Counted from the stretch's first letter, positions 30,245-45,500 are shown. The stretch: DNA of 64,000 nt from Monosporascus cannonballus (GCA_004154925.1 QJNS01000017.1:434001-498000); one strand, 5' to 3'. Numbers and translations: made by a program. Notes: generated by a model not told the origin, from the letters alone.

Positions 30245-33200
30245 CGGGCGGGAGTGGCCTTGAATCCCAGTAGCAGAGGAATATTCTGATATTGTTAATG
30301 ATAAGTTTATGGGTCTTCTATGCTGAGACATAACGGTCGAATGGGGCTAAGAAAGACAGGAGCGTTGTGCGGCGGCCCCCTTGGAATCTGCATTGACCGG
30401 GAATGACACCACCCTGCATTTCTAAGGGAGCCTTCCAACAATCGAACGGCCACATTCAATAAGAGGCACACCCCCTGGCTCCCACTTTCCTGTATGTAGC
30501 TACTAGTGTGGTGCGCATATAATGGAATGCCAACTCCAGAGTCATAGAGTTGCCAGTGTGACGAAGGGCAGGGGGGTTCGTAATGCTTCCGACACCCTTG
30601 GATGATGTACTTGCATGAAGCCCCCGACGATCTTGAACATATCTGTGACCCGTAACACTACTATTGAGCAAGCACTTGGATAAGAGGGAGAGAAAGAGAG
30701 ACAAAAAACACGAGAGTGTGTCGAGTCTTAGAAGTCGAGGGCTGTCGCCCAGCCAGCCACGCGCATTCCCGCGAGTCAGCGCAGGTACCCAATTGGAGGG
30801 GACGTTTGATGATTGGCGTCTGTCGTCTCGCGGATCGCCCCAAGCACCGGTTGGGTCGACACCAGGTACCCCGGAGAACCCAGCAGGAGGGAGAGCTCTG
30901 GATTCCAACGGTTACTCTCTTTTTGCGTCAAAACGGCTTTTTTTAGTCGCCGGTGCCTTTCCTGTTCCGACCGCAGTCGCGCCTGTTCTATTTCCCCTCT
31001 GCGCCGCTTGACTCACTATTATGCAGACCGCAAGCCTGGGCTGGTGCTAAGTTGGCTGCTGGCGTCGCATCACGGATATGATCTACTTCGTGGTGCCGTG
31101 TGATGCCGATGACGAACGAGGATGCTGGTGAAAGATTCGCAGTATCCGTGCAGGCGTGGGGAATCCCTAGTATCTCCTTACTTAGGGCTCCTAGGTGCCC
31201 CTAAACTCACGATGCGGTTGATCCAATGAGCCAATGAGCGAATCAGCGAATGAGCGAATGGGAGGCTCGCGGTTTCTTGCCTGTCCTACAGTTCCCGGGC
31301 AGCAGAAATGACGGCCGTCCATTCGCCGCTTCGTCTGCTTCGAAGCTGCAAGCCTCGCTGCAAACCCAGCATATGAAACAGGCTCGGGTAGAGATTGATA
31401 AAGAGATGGTGGGTGGTTTTGTGAAAGTTGTGCCATCTTGGCATTTCAGCAGCCTCTTCGTTTTCTGTCACGGCGTAATCGTGAGTAAACAAAGGCGAAG
31501 TTGAAATAATTCGTATGCTCAGCCATAATAACATTATTATTGACACAACACCCAGGTGGCTGTCCCTTCCTTGCACATGCCTAGCCCTTCTATCCCCGTC
31601 CTCAGCGGCGGAAACCTTGCTTGCGCAATGACTTGTCAAGACACGGTCGCAGTGAGGCTGATCTCCAGGGAATGATGCCAAGAGACGTTTCGCAAATCAG
31701 ATAATCAGAGCAGATCACAATGCTATAGAGTCCTGATTCGGATTCCAGACAGGTACCTCACATACGGTCCCTACCTACGTAGTATGCAACGAGCGACAGT
31801 CCCGGGGGTAGATCTTTCGAGGTACAGTACGAAGTATGAAAAGCAAATATGTTGAGAGCGGGATTGGCGGAGACGGGATGGGAGGAGAGGCAGTGGTGCA
31901 GCAACATCGTTGCTAAGATACATACCTCTCATACATGTATGACAGCGGGAGGAACGAAGTGCCTCAATGGAACGTCAGAGGGAAGTTAATTCTTCTAAGT
32001 CTATTGCTCTTCATAGCAAGACCTGTTCCCGAGAGGGGACGGGTGTATAGACTGCTGCGATATGGGTTATGAGTTTTGACATAAGTCACTTACCCATGTC
32101 CCCTGTCCGCGACGAGTGGATTTATGAATTACGAAGCACGTAAAGCTTTTTATGTGTGCATACGGGCACGGGTCGCGTACCCGTTAAGGACCCTTGCGAC
32201 GAGCTGGAAAAGATGGTGGGTAACGAATCCACTCCAGACACGCACTAAGTTGGAGTCTTGGAGATCACGCAATCATCGCCGGTTTTTTTCTCCTCCAGTT
32301 CAGGAGAACACGTAGAGAGTCATGGAGTTCAGGAGGAAGGGGAACCTGGTCCTTGATCTTGTCACCTTCCAGAATCATTAACCTGGAGCATCAGCTGCTT
32401 CCTTCATAATAAGCCAGCCAATTGATTACTGATAGAAAAGGAAAGAAACAGAGGGCCCTGGGAGCTGTTGGAAGCCATCAGCAGGGTTTCCATATTATTA
32501 GGAAAGGTAAAAACGAAAATGGAGGAGCTATGGTCAGCGGTACCAGGAGCGCGGGTCCGGGTCGCTAGGATCATGGTGACAAGCCACCCCCGTAATGATC
32601 AGCAGAGAAAGCTAGATCGCAGGTGGAGAATCGTACCTTGGCATCTCGTAACCACACACACGGCGCACATCGACCCGACGGCTTGGTACTGGTCAGCTGA
32701 TGAGCTCACGTATTTGTTTCTTCCCAAGATCAAGGTTCTTCACAAGCATCGGGGTTGTATATGTTTGCAGAACTCGATAAGGTTTTCGGGCTCCCGGTGG
32801 ATGGGTTTCGGCAAGCCCATACTGCTAGGTCTCGCAAGCATATTCCTAGCAACCGGAAAGGCAGGTAAGCTGCTCCAAGCATTGCTCTTTGCTTCGCGTT
32901 GCCCACATGTACGCGTACATGCTGTGGCTTTGAAAAGAGTCGTATAGTATTGGATGGGCAATATTAACAATTGAACCTGTGCGACACTGCTTACTAGGTT
33001 AGCTCTACTGTATACTGGGTTGAGCGCCGCATACCTAGGTGTTTGAGTTGCGACTGGAATTTCCCTATACCTATGACAATATATTGCTATAGTAGCCTGG
33101 GCGGTGCTGTTCCACAGGCTTGGTAGTGGACATTACGATCAAACCCCTGCTTTCCTATCAGAGGGTCCCGTAATTAATAACTGAGACCTGTTCTTGACAG

Positions 33201-35170
33201 TGTCGACCACCTATCATCAAACATTTAATTGGCCCTTGCGAAAAGGACAATGCCATGGTCGAGAATGACCCTAGTTCGATCTCTCGGAAACACCCACAGC
33301 GTCTGCGAACACCTGGTCAGGCAGATCACTTGGATACCTAGCTATTGCGACATGAGCATGCGCATACCGTACTAAACAAGGCAGAGGTGTCTTTGTGTGC
33401 AAAGTTCGCAAATCGAGACGGTTACATACAATATTCGGATGATAAGTGCTACTCTTATAAGTAAAGCAAAGAGTATGCGACAGAGAGAAACACCTAACCC
33501 ATAAAGCCTTGCTTGATATCTGCGCTAGTGTTTCCGTCGTTGTTTGTCATAATCACTTCACAGACACAATGGCCTAACAATGTCTTAAGCCCACACATAA
33601 TGTCCTAAACCACCCCTGATAATTCTTCTTCGGCTCATAGTATGGCTTAACTAGTCCCAAAATCTTTATAGGTAACGCTTCCGGTTAGTAAAGAGACTCA
33701 GCGCGCGGGGAAGAGCTTATCCTTATCTGCCTTATTACCAACCAATATGTTGTGCGACGTGAGGCTCCGCCAGGCAACGTAGGACGTAGGTAACAAGTAT
33801 TTCCCAATAATTCGGTGAGGCCTTAACCTTTCTCGGAATCATTCGCATTGTAGAAATCTCGCGCCTTACAATGTCTTTTTTTTAAAAAAAAAATTAAAGG
33901 ATCTTGTCCTATGCCTATTATTCGAAATAGTCTCTTAGCGTTGCCTAATCCCTCGGTTTCCTATCCGCCAAGTTTAAGGTTTAGACGAAGTAAAGGGCCT
34001 AAGCCACGGTTAGAGGCGTGTATGGCTCAAAGCCTCATACGGGGTCTAGTAGGATTCCAAAGTGCAGAGGGCGAGACTCCAAAAGATCGTTTCTTGGTTT
34101 GGGTCGCTTCTCGCGTTCCTTCGTGCGCCGAATATCTCCGTCCACATTAAGCACTCAGTCCGCCTACATCTAAATGGCCCACAATCGAGACCCTAGTCGA
34201 TGATCTTCTTACACACCCCAGCTTAGGTACCTACCGCGCCTTAGGTACCCGACCATAGGCCGTTAGATTCGGACGCTATTTCAATCTTGGCGTTTCCATA
34301 ATTCCACCAAGTGGCCTGCAATGGGATGGGAAGAGCTCCAGTATTGGTACACACCTACATCAGGTAGCATGTGCGAGATGACTTCATCCAGTTCGGCTCC
34401 CTCACTTTTTTTCCCCAACCCGATGGGGATGGTATTCATCTTTGGGAGGGGACCCGAGATATGACATACCTGGGTATCCAGTGGGCTGGTTCAAGCTCGC
34501 GGGCGCCCCCTGCGCTAGAGAACAGCAAGTGGCACGAACCCTCAAGTCCTCCCGGGAGAGATATCTGGATACGCTGTTTTGTGGGCCTCAGACCTTCGGA
34601 GTACAAGATATATCCACACACCTCCCTCCTCACGCCCCCCTGCCCATGCCCTGCTTCTCCCTTGTGTGACAAGGTAGAGAGGCTCTAGCCCATGTACCGC
34701 AGCCCAGATCTGTTATTAAAGTTCACTTTATTACAGACAAGGTTTCCCATGAACTGGGATGCTGCTATTGACGCCCACTCCAGTCAGCCCGCCCGCCCTG
34801 GCCCACTTTCCGACCTTTATATGTTACGACCGTTCCCAACTCATATACACGTATTTATGTCATCCGCCCATCTTAAGCCAGGTATCTCCCACCTTGATCC
34901 CTCCATTCTGTTATATCCATCTTCTCTGGCACCTGATATCAAGCCTGCACTCACTCAACCCCATCACCCTTCACACATAAACACCCACCTCCATAATCAT
35001 CCACTGGGCTGGCATCAGCGGAACTATATCAGGAGAAGCATTATCGTCCACGCTCCAGAATTCCTGAAGAGTCTTCACATAATATCCGGTAGACATATAC
35101 ACATCCTTCACGTCAATCTCACATATACGCTTGACGTAGGAGACTCTTACTCTCCCAAAGCCTCTACAGC

Positions 35171-36136
35171 ATGACGGCGATGCACAAAAAAGGTCCGTGG
35201 TCGACGGCGGAGGATGTCCAGCTCATGCACCTCATCCGTATCACGGGACCTGCCCAATGGGTCAAGATCTCGGAACAAATGGGAACCAGGTCCGCGAAGC
35301 AATGCAGGGAGCGGTATCACCAAAATTTGAAACCAGGATTGAGACGCGATCCTATCTCGGCTGAGGAGGGCCGGATTATCGAGCAGCTAGTCAAACAGAT
35401 GGGTAGGAGATGGGCCGATATCGCGAGAAAGCTACATAACCGCAGCGACAATCATGTCAAGAACTGGTGGAATGGCAGCAGCATGCAAAAAAAAGGTCTA
35501 AAGGCCCGTAAAGCTTCACCGAGAACTCGCCAAGGCTCAGTCGAGAGTCTTCACTACAGATCACCACCAGAACACTTCCGAACAACCCACGACTACACGG
35601 CATACTCCCACCACCATGCAGTGCCGCCCCCCTCGGCATCATTCACAAACGCGCCCCATCCGCAATATCCTTGGGGTACGCATTCGAGTCTGCCATCACC
35701 GTCAACAATTTCCGCAGGCGGCGAACCCCTCGATAGAGCACCATCACTCATGTCAGACTCTGGCTCCCTGCACTCCATGTCTCCCAAGAGTGTAGCTATG
35801 CCAGGTACACCAGACAGCCCCCCGATACTGCCGCCGTTGAAGATAGACGACGGGGATTACCACGGGCCCAAGCTCCCAATAATGAGCTACAGACCGGCAT
35901 CGGTGCAGCTACCATCGATTAGGGATACTATGCTCCCAGTACCCTGCTCGCCGACGGATATACGACCAGGACTACCGGGAGCACCAGGTGACCGCCGTGA
36001 GACGCCTGCAACAGGCATGCCACCACAAATGAAGCTACCGCCAATTAGCGAACTGCGGCACCCGGCTCCTGCAATGCCTAGCTCATTCTACGGATATCCA
36101 TCCAGGACAGGCCATAGCACAAGGTCGCCACTCTGA
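35171..36136 (+). CDS. R2R3 Myb transcription factor, FlbD/RCA-1-like
   Basis: A 321-residue single-exon frame. Two Myb repeats lie at about residues 7-105. Repeat 1 has GPWSTAEDVQL, GPAQWVKIS and RSAKQCRERYHQNL; repeat 2 has DPISAEEGRIIEQL, GRRWADIARKL and NRSDNHVKNWWNG. The combination CRERYHQNLKP and NRSDNxVKNWWNG is typical of FlbD of Aspergillus and its relative RCA-1 of Neurospora, which regulate conidiation. The C-terminus is Pro/Ser/His-rich and disordered, as in that family, and the length is similar (FlbD is just over 300 residues). DNA binding in the nucleus is expected. Orthology to FlbD versus a paralogue cannot be settled by eye. A second ATG three codons in could also serve as start. 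Confidence 0.88.
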   Translation: MTAMHKKGPWSTAEDVQLMHLIRITGPAQWVKISEQMGTRSAKQCRERYHQNLKPGLRRDPISAEEGRIIEQLVKQMGRRWADIARKLHNRSDNHVKNWWNGSSMQKKGLKARKASPRTRQGSVESLHYRSPPEHFRTTHDYTAYSHHHAVPPPSASFTNAPHPQYPWGTHSSLPSPSTISAGGEPLDRAPSLMSDSGSLHSMSPKSVAMPGTPDSPPILPPLKIDDGDYHGPKLPIMSYRPASVQLPSIRDTMLPVPCSPTDIRPGLPGAPGDRRETPATGMPPQMKLPPISELRHPAPAMPSSFYGYPSRTGHSTRSPL

Positions 36137-39100
36137 GTGATCTTTGTGCGGTTAAGGGTTCACTTGAGAGCGGGGTTGAGCGGGGCGGTGATGGGAGCTC
36201 ACGCCATGAAAGCAGTAGTTATTTCTTTTGTCTTATTGTGGATGTTGACGGCATTGGCTGCCGTACTGAAGATAGTATCTTTCTTTTGATAAATGATACC
36301 CTACTTGCGCGGATAATTGGAGGGAATGCGGACACTTACGGCGTCTAGGGTCAAAGGCTACATGGAACAGATACCCTAAGAAACGGCGGGTGTGACTGAC
36401 TGTTTTGGCTTAATTATCTACTGGGGACAGCGTTGTGAATTCATATAACTACATAAATCCTTAATAATATGGATGATCTGCCGATGTCACGGGAGAGTGG
36501 ACAGGAGACATAGATGAAAATAAATCCCGGCAATTGTAATCAATCTCTCCTTTCAAGTATGAAGAACGTATTCTAGATCTAAGCTAAGATGACGGCGAGA
36601 GAACATGTCTATGCTGACGCCAGCCATAAAGCCTTGTATAATCGCAAAGGACTCACGGCCATCTGCTCTCCCAAAAAGAACAGCGATCGATTCTTCCCTT
36701 GTGAATGCCAACCTTCCTAGCTTAAAAAAAGGAAAAAGAAAAGCACCGTATAAAACGGCCCGGTGCAAACCCAATCAACGGCCGGCCTATACCTATAGAG
36801 CCGGGTAGATAGATCTCTTGATGTAAAAAGGAGCCCTCCATCCAGGAGACAGACCCATTCTCCCAAGTCCAACAACATGCATACCGAGGTAACCCCGCTA
36901 GCATTACCAAGGCTACCCTACACGATTCCTGTTTCAGCCCGTCGAAATTTTGCGAATAGGTTAAAAAGCAGCGCTCTGAGTGGTTCAACAAGGCCTCCCC
37001 CACCCCACGACGACGCAGCACCAGTTTTTCGCCGCGGGTTACAGGATGCCCACACATGTCTCTGCCGTCATGCATGTATCTTTGGCGTGTAAGTAGGTGG
37101 GTACACTCTTAACGTGTATTCTCAACGTCTTCTACATGCGGTAGGGAATCAGGCCGCTCCCACTCCCCTCTGCCCTTCGGTATATGCGGGAGCCAATGGG
37201 CGAGCATGGCATATATGCTGCTGCCGCTGCCGTCGGTGCATGCGTATTGAAGAACCTCATAAGTAAGTCACGACCAATCCAGCCCGCTCGGAGCGTATGA
37301 CTATTGATGATGATGCCATACCGGTCTGCCGCACGCCTGCCAGACCCCCTCCTCCCCGGTCCATCATGCTTGCTCTTTTATTTCCACGGCGGTGAACACG
37401 CACCCACATACCTTGCATAAGTACGATTTAGGTTACAATGCACGGGAGGGCACAGCGAGACCTCCAACGGTCGGGTTGGACAGATCGATGGGATGCATGC
37501 CGGCCGGGTCGAGTAATACCCAAAAGTACAGACAGGACGGGGTTCTGGGCGCAGGGATATACCCTGCCTCCGTTCCCCTTGGGCCCCGAGACCCCGGGGC
37601 AATCCCTGTCCGCGTAGCGCGCAGCTACCCGGGCCGGAGATCGAGGAATTCCCAGTCTATCGCCGCGTATGGGAGGTGCCTCAGGTACGGAAGGGAAAAG
37701 GACCTGGGCACACGACGCTTCTCCGTCGTCTTCCCCCCGATCCGGCCTTGTAGGGGATGGTCGCATGTCGGTGATGCCTCATCTCTCTCTGTCCTCCTTT
37801 TGCTCCCTCCCAAGAGCCTTCATCTTCCCCTTCCTTGTACAGATGGGCCATATACCTAGGTATATACGCAAGACTGAGAATATGGTTTTGCCGCCTGCTA
37901 AGTAGAGACGTCTCTGTCAATATTGCTTTATATCAGGAAAGCGTCTCGCTATAATCAAACCGGTCTATGGCCGGTCCCAAGAGCGAGGATCGCCCGCCTA
38001 ACTATCGTGACCCCAATTACTTGGCAGGTACCCAGTAACAAAATAAAATGAAACAGGCCGCCAGGGGGGTCCCGTTCAATGAGAGAATGATTCTCTGCAT
38101 GCATGAAGAAGGAAAAAAGAAAAAGAAAACGCCCACTCCTGCTTCTCCAATCAATGTACGTGTGCACCTCCCGGGGGTGTTCTTAGTTACCTCCAACAGG
38201 TGTATTACGAGGTCGGGTAAACTCCATATAAATTTGTATGAGAATGAACATGCTCTAACGGGTTTGCCAATGCTTGCCGTTATCGCAAGGTAACAAAATC
38301 GATCTAGGCAGAAGTGGCCCATGCATATTCGATACAACTTCAGTGGGTATCCGCCTTCCAGCCGCATACAGTATCAAGGAGTATTTTCTGTTAGTTGGCT
38401 CCACAGGCCCAGGCGTTGCCATCGAAGGGCTAAAATGTAGGGTCTATAGAAATTTTATGCGATGCGCATAAACCACTAGCTTCCGGATCGGCTTTTAATG
38501 GCTCCTGATAGTGCTAAGCCTGACTATTCGGATATAAATTTGTATGCAGGCTTACATTGACATACCGTAAACCCGGTGGAGAAAATTAACAGAGAATACC
38601 TCGGCGTACTGTATAGTCAGCCAATGGTGGGTCAGTGAAGGTAACTAAGAACACCCCTGGAAGTTGTAGTTAAGTATACGTGCTGTTTAAAACGGCGATC
38701 TGACATTGATCACCAGCAGGGAACCAAGACATACGAGATTCACGGGGACTGTTCCATCTTCCGTCTCGGGCAAGTATTTCCAGGCTTATAAAATGCCAGA
38801 CAGGCAGGTCTTGCGGTTTCCCGTGAGCTTTAGGAAGTGGAGAGACAAAGCCGTCACCGGCTTTGCGTACTGAACTTTCATCGCACTGAATGGCCAGGCG
38901 TTGATGATCTGCGCATGCTGCCTCATCTACAAGGGGGAAGAAGACGGACGGCTTGTTCCGCACAGACCTCTTGTAAAGTCACAAACTTCTAGTGCGCCAA
39001 TAGTCCCCCACCTCCTTTCTTATTGCATGCATGTATGAAATCTTCAGGCACTGAATAAGGGTTGCTGTCGATCACGTATTGAAGGGGTAAGAGGAGCGAT

Positions 39101-39542
39101 GTTGTTTGTTATTGGAAATCCATCTGCGGGGAGGAGGAGTCTTGGCTAGTAATTGACCAGGGGTCACGTGGCAACACCACAAGTACATACTGTACATAGA
39201 TTGCATAACACACCTGGCTTTGCAAGGACCGGGGGACGCAAGAGCCGGGGTTCTAGTACGTATCCGGCCCAGCGCAGTGGGCCAACGTCTCGCGAATCTT
39301 GCTTGGAACTGCTGCACGAGTCCGTCACCTTTCTTTTGTTTTTGTTTCTCTATTGATCTGCCCAGCGCCTGTAGGCAAGATCTGATCTCGGAGATCAACA
39401 CTTTTCCCTGGCACCCGCTCCTCTCCTCTCCTGTTCCGCCCTAGTGTATCCTCGTTGCGATCCACATACCCCACCCTCCTATTTCGTCAAACCACCCTGA
39501 ACGTATGTTTTGATCGCCATGTGAGAAGATTCATGCGGCTCG

Positions 39543-39573
<31 letters not shown>

Positions 39574-42500
39574 CGGAGAAGGGTTCTACATTTCTATGTC
39601 TTTCTTTTGCTGCGTCTCTCGGCAGTCCTTTGTTCCGACTATTACGACCCTTCACCTCCTCGTGCTGCTCACTCGGCGCTGCGGGCGCATAGTGGGCAGT
39701 CGCACATTGCATTACTGTCCGACGACGAGGACCCCATGGGGGGACGTGACTCAATTTTTACCGCTTTCCTTGCGCCCTCCTATGTAACAGTCACAAAGCC
39801 CCCATCGACTGCCGCGCTTAAATTTAATTCTTTGCCAATTGAGCCACCTCCTGGTCAATATGACAGCGGGAAGTGTTGTTCCCCCCCTGGTCCCGTCGAG
39901 TGATGCTGCTGGCTGGATCGTTGGAACACCTTGCAGCTTCGAATGAATTTTCACTCAGGTGTGGTCGCTGATCTCTTTCCCTTTCCAGCGTCTTACGTTT
40001 CCAAGGTTTATTAGATATTGGTGCTCCCTTGTCACCCGGGCGGACGTAATCGGGATAGCTCGAGAGCCCGTCGCACAGGATGGCCAGTAGGAGTCGGGCC
40101 CCGCGTACAGCCGTTGACCTAGCCTTGGTACTATGTAGGCGGCCGGGCGGCGCAGCACGTTGTTCGCTTTTACTTAATAATAGCTGGCTCCTGGCAGGTC
40201 GTGGTCAAAATAATCGACACACCTTCTTGGGACCGACTAACCAAAAGTGTGTCAATTATTTGGAGTAGATAACCTCAGAAGGATGCCCTTGACAAGCGCT
40301 GGTGGCACATTTCAAAATGAGATTTGACGTCTTGGCTTTAGAGCTAGTATTTACCAAATGACGTCCCAGCCCGACCTGGGCCCCCTAGTTGTGGTGACAA
40401 AGCACCAGGCCTCCGTTGTTGATAGACAACGATAGACTATGATGAAGCAACTCTCGTTCGTCTTTAGAGTTAACTAATCACGCATTACGCAATTCTTCTC
40501 CGGGTGACATCGCTGCCGTAGTAGAGACGGTTCCCCAAGTCCGACGCGATCGGCACTTGTGTAATTAATCTCGCACATGTTTGATCTAGGTCTTACCTTG
40601 CCGAGCACCGTTGTTCGGTCACCGGTTTCGCCGGAGTTCGGCGAGGTGGGACGCGGCCGTCCCTTTTTTAGGCAAGACGCGCTGTACTAAAAGTCTTAAT
40701 CTGGCCGTTTGCGATTCATATTCAGGTGCCAAGGCTCCCCCCCTATCCTACCATCTTCTTGTTTAACGGTTACCTTCGGTTTTACTAGGTGATCTTGTGG
40801 GCTTGCCTATCCTACGGTGCTTAGTTCATATTGGGCGTTGTGGATTCGGGTGGCCTCCGGTAGGTATTCAAGAAGATGGGTAGCGCGGTGAGATATACGC
40901 AGAAGTAAGCAACGCACAGGGAGGTGCTGAGTGGAGGACTGACAAGCGAACTAACCTCGCCAAGATTTGAAACGCGCACCGGCAACTGGGGGCGGCAAGG
41001 CTGGTCTTACCGACTTAATTAGATCTAATCTTTCGGCATGCCGCGCTGCTGGGAACTTCCCTCGACGCTCGCGTTAGTGGCATTTCTGCTGTATGCATGC
41101 CGTCTAACAAGAAAACACAAATCAGACGGTTGTCCCTGGTAGCAGCGTCGTCTGATAGTAATGCAATGGAAGCCTATCGGATCGGGGCCCTGCTTCACAA
41201 GACCCGGATGTTGACTGAAAGACGGGAGCTGAGAAAGCCATGGATTGCCACACGCTGCCTCGTGGATTCATAACGGTGTGACATACAGAGTAGGGGCTGT
41301 GATGACAGGTTTCCACGGCTTGTCAACGGGGAAGGGGAGACCGCAGGACTCATTGGAGTATCGAGAGAGTGTCACGCAAAGCCAACCCTCCCGACCTGGG
41401 CATTTTCTTAGGTATTCGTCCCCGGGGATGATAAATCATCCAAGGCTACAGTCGAGGAGCACCTAACTGCAACTTCAGGTCGAAGAGCACGCACCATTCT
41501 TGCTTGACATGCTCCTTTAACCACATCCGGAACAAGGCGTTCAAGGCGATTACTGACGACGAGAGCTGAAAGCAGAGGCCAGCGGTCATTGGATCATCCA
41601 CCTTCTCGCCTTCACCGAGACTCAGCAGCTGAACGAGGCGCACCAAGCCAGATAGATAGGCACTGGAGTGAAGCAAAGGGACTTTCCCCGATTGGTCATA
41701 AGCTGCCCCGAGCTCCTCACGACTAGGCTCGGGTAGCCAATCGTCAGAAGTGATGCGAGATCCGTACGTAAATGAAGGGGAGGCCCCGGTGGCGTTTGGG
41801 ACTTCAACGACACGCTTTCTGGGCCCTCCCCTATCCCCCACGCAACCCCATAACGCCCTAGAAAGGGGGCGGCGGGATTTTCGCTAAAGAAAAGCTCTTT
41901 GGCCACCCCGCGACCCGGCTCCGTCCTCTGCAGGGTGCCAGGGTAGCACCACGGCGACCGCCACCGCATGTGCCGCCCGAAGGGGGTGCTACTAGGTTTT
42001 ACGGGCATACGTATACACACGAAGGTATGCCGGGTGGCCCGGCGGGGGAGGAGGGGTTCTTGAAGTCGCATACCCACGCAAGTGACAAAACTGCATCCTG
42101 CTAGCTCGGGTATGCAAATCGCGAATAGTTAGGTAGGGAAGTACGAACGTACGTAAGATTCTCTTCGGCTGGGCAGCACCGCAAGCGGAGCTGTAAGCTT
42201 TCCTTCGCCTCGCTCACTGCTTCCGTTGATGGGCAGAGCTTCCGAGCGCCTTCATACGATGCGAGCCGCTACTACCTACTATTGTGTCTTCTTGACGAGC
42301 AACTCGGAGCACACTCCTGCCAATGACAGCTGGAGAAGGACATTGCATGTGTATGTCTCCCTTCCTAGTGGATTCTGGCTTGGCTGAAATGGTATGGTAT
42401 GCCCACGTGCACGTGTCGTGCCCGGCGACTCCCATCGTCGACCTGTGGAGTTGTAGTTGTACGGTTGATGTGATATTGTCCCACGTTGTTACCAGATTTC

Positions 42501-45500
42501 CGTTACAGACATAGACACTTATTAGATCAGGTTGTGATACAACGAAATCGGGCGTTTGAAGCCGATGGAAGGCCTTCAATAGAACTAGCTAGATGGCCCT
42601 ACACGTACCTGTGTAAGTATGCATGTGTGTGCACAGATATGTACATACCTGTTGGCAGGTACTTAATAGTAGGACACGTCATATTGGCATGCTCAAACGC
42701 TAGGTAGTTGCAGGTGAATGAATGTAGGCCCCAAGAATACGTGATCGTCACGCGTCATTTGTTACCCCTGTTATCAAAGCATCAGCACTGCCTCTCCCTC
42801 CGTATGTATTATGATACGCGCGACAGAGCTTCGTCAGCGGGCGGTAGAGCTAGCACCAGAAAATGTCTGCCTCCTTACCGGTGCTTGCCGTCGTTTAGAG
42901 GTGCCTAGTGTGAGTACTTCATACTTGGGAAACAACCCCTGTTCGGTCGGGTGCACAGCCGGGCTGGCGCCAGCACCAAAGTGTGATCCCTTGAATATTG
43001 GCATTACCATCTACCATCTCCTCGGGTCCACGGATCTGGCTAGACTCCGCTCGGTTATCGAGCTGACGTCCCAGCCGCAGGTTGCACAGACGCACTAGAG
43101 AAGGGAAAAAGAGGGGTCGAGGAACAAAAGTACAGGACATGAGCTCCCTCACCCCACTCACCCCGTTCCAGCTAGTACTGTCATACTTACCTACCTACCT
43201 AGGTAGGCACGGTAGCAAGGCATATACTGTGTAGTATGCTAGAATTCTGATCCCATGTGTGGAAGCGCGTGTGCACTCCACAGCTACCATTCGTCTTGAG
43301 AAGAAGGAATAAGAGGAAGAAGAAAATAATAAAAGCAGATAGCGGTTCCCAGACGTAACCGATGAATGCACACTTTGCTGCCGAGTGTACCTACCCTGGC
43401 AGCTTCGTGATGAGGCTTTCCCGGCCGTTGTCTATCCACCCCTGCGGAGCCGAAGTGGCAACTGCACCGGACATTATCCATAACAATCAACGGTTTCCGT
43501 CAGGTAGGCCTCAGGCGAGCAAGGGGGAAGAGAGATGACAGCGGGGCCCGCAGCGCAGTATATATATATATATGCCAGCGCTATCACGCTAATACGTAAA
43601 TGTCCTTTCTTCGCTTCATTTCGCCTTTTGCGTCCTGGCGCGAGATATCTCCCCTCCGTTCATGGCTTAGTATTCGGAGTTAGTCGGGGTTTTTTCTCCC
43701 CTAGGCTTGAGATCCTCTCCACCACATTCTCCAGTACGGTATGTAATTCCGCGTTGCTCGGCCCCGAGCAAGATGATTGACTGACTTTATCAATCAGTTG
43801 GGGGCACATAGAGGAGGCATCATTAGACACGGGTTCTTCTTTTCACCCAGATTATGTTTCGCTGACCGTTGCCAGAGGATTCGCTGTTGCCCTAGCAATA
43901 TATAGAGATATACCCTTATGGCGATGGAGCAACTGCCTTACGTAAACGGGGTGGGGTTCGGTGCGGAACTATTCCTCATGACTAAGCCCAGCTGAATTCC
44001 GCTTTGCGAGGCTAAATTTAAACCTGACACCACTGTGCGTGTAATAATATACGTAAGCAACTTGATAGGCTCGTACCGTCCAGCTGGTTGTTCTCAGCCC
44101 TGTCAAGGGACTAGTGGATCCATCGTTTGACGTGGACACATTAGTTGATAACGTGCTTTCGGTAGCCCCAAAGGCTTCTCTTCTTTGGTCCTTGCCACCA
44201 AACTAGCCGAAGCTTCCGAGTTGGCTACACTAACCGTAAAGTATCTCGGACTTGCCCCAGTCTGTCTGTCTGGCCCTTGAGAGATAGGTAGTATAAACGC
44301 AAGTATCTAGGCAAGACAGTCCCCCCCCCCAAATACAACATGAGTGGGTCATGCCTCGGCTGTGACCAGCCTTATACGATAGACAAGTAGCTAGGGGGCA
44401 CGGCATGGTAGGTAGTAGGCCCTCACCACAACCTCCACGATTATTTCCTGATCCTGAATGCTTGAAAAAGGGCGGGTCAAGAAACCGTCCCCCTTCCGGT
44501 TCACCAAAACAGCGTTCCCAACGATGCCATCACTATCATCGCTCCTAACAACACCTACCCCTTCGAGGGCGGGGTATGGATCTCCCAGAGGAGATAACTA
44601 ATTAAAACGGACCGTTCGTTCGGTAGTCCAAACATAGATGCATACCTACGTACATAACGTAAAACGAATACGTTACGCGCGGATAATAGTAAAAGGGGGG
44701 ATTGCTAGGACTAACAAGATAGTAGAACACCCCCGCCCCTCCCACCTAAACTATGCCGGCCACGTGAATTCTTCTGGCTAACCTCTCTGCGCTCCCTCAC
44801 TATCCCAACCATCAAACCCCCCCGGTTTCAGCGTCGGATCGCGCGAAAGAAGAAAAGGCAAGCAATAGTAAGCAAAAGAGGTGGCGTGCGGCGGTTGGCC
44901 CCCTCGGGGGACCGAGAGCCTGGTAGTAGTATATCGGTAGGTACTGCACATACAACAGGAGTTGTATACTAGTAGGACTACTACTACATTCGGCGCTGTG
45001 CAGGAGTAGCGCTACTAAACCTACTCTAGGAAGCCCAGCCGAGGGCCTTCCCGTTGAACACGCGAGCTCGGGGGGAAGCGAAGCTGAATAACACGCCGCC
45101 TCGCTTGACGCCGCCGAGACTCAACGGCGCCCTTCTCTCCATGAAGTCTAGATTTCCTGCCGATGCTTTCCCCCCGAAGCGAGGGAAGTTACATACCCTG
45201 CCGAGAACCTAGCCCGGAATGATTGGACGCCGGTCCCCTCAGGGGCCCGAATCAAGTGAGAGAGCTTCCCGGCCCAGTGATGCGGCGGCGGGAGCTATCA
45301 TATATAGAGTTAGGCTCGACCAAGGTCTGACCGTTTTTGGCTTTCCGCGATGCTGTCAGCCGGGCGATCTAGCCGCCGAAGGTCCCAACCTCCGGCCCTC
45401 GCACCACACCAGGGCGCGCCATGTATCGACGCCCTTAAGATACATCCTCTAGACGGACACCCCCTCTTTGTTCCTCGCCTCCAGGTTGGCTTCCCGGTGG

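Larger units (their letters stand above)
26686..35170. other. Gene-poor interval with gap and homopolymers
   Basis: Over 8 kb with no gene I can support. The longest frame, 215 codons on the minus strand at 28560-29207, has no family signal. The interval includes the second assembly gap (26945), a C/T/G homopolymer cluster (30192-30244) and many TAGGTA/TACCTA motifs common in such intergenic DNA. The last 480 bp before the Myb gene is pyrimidine-rich, with several upstream ATGs, and may be a long leader. Confidence 0.5.
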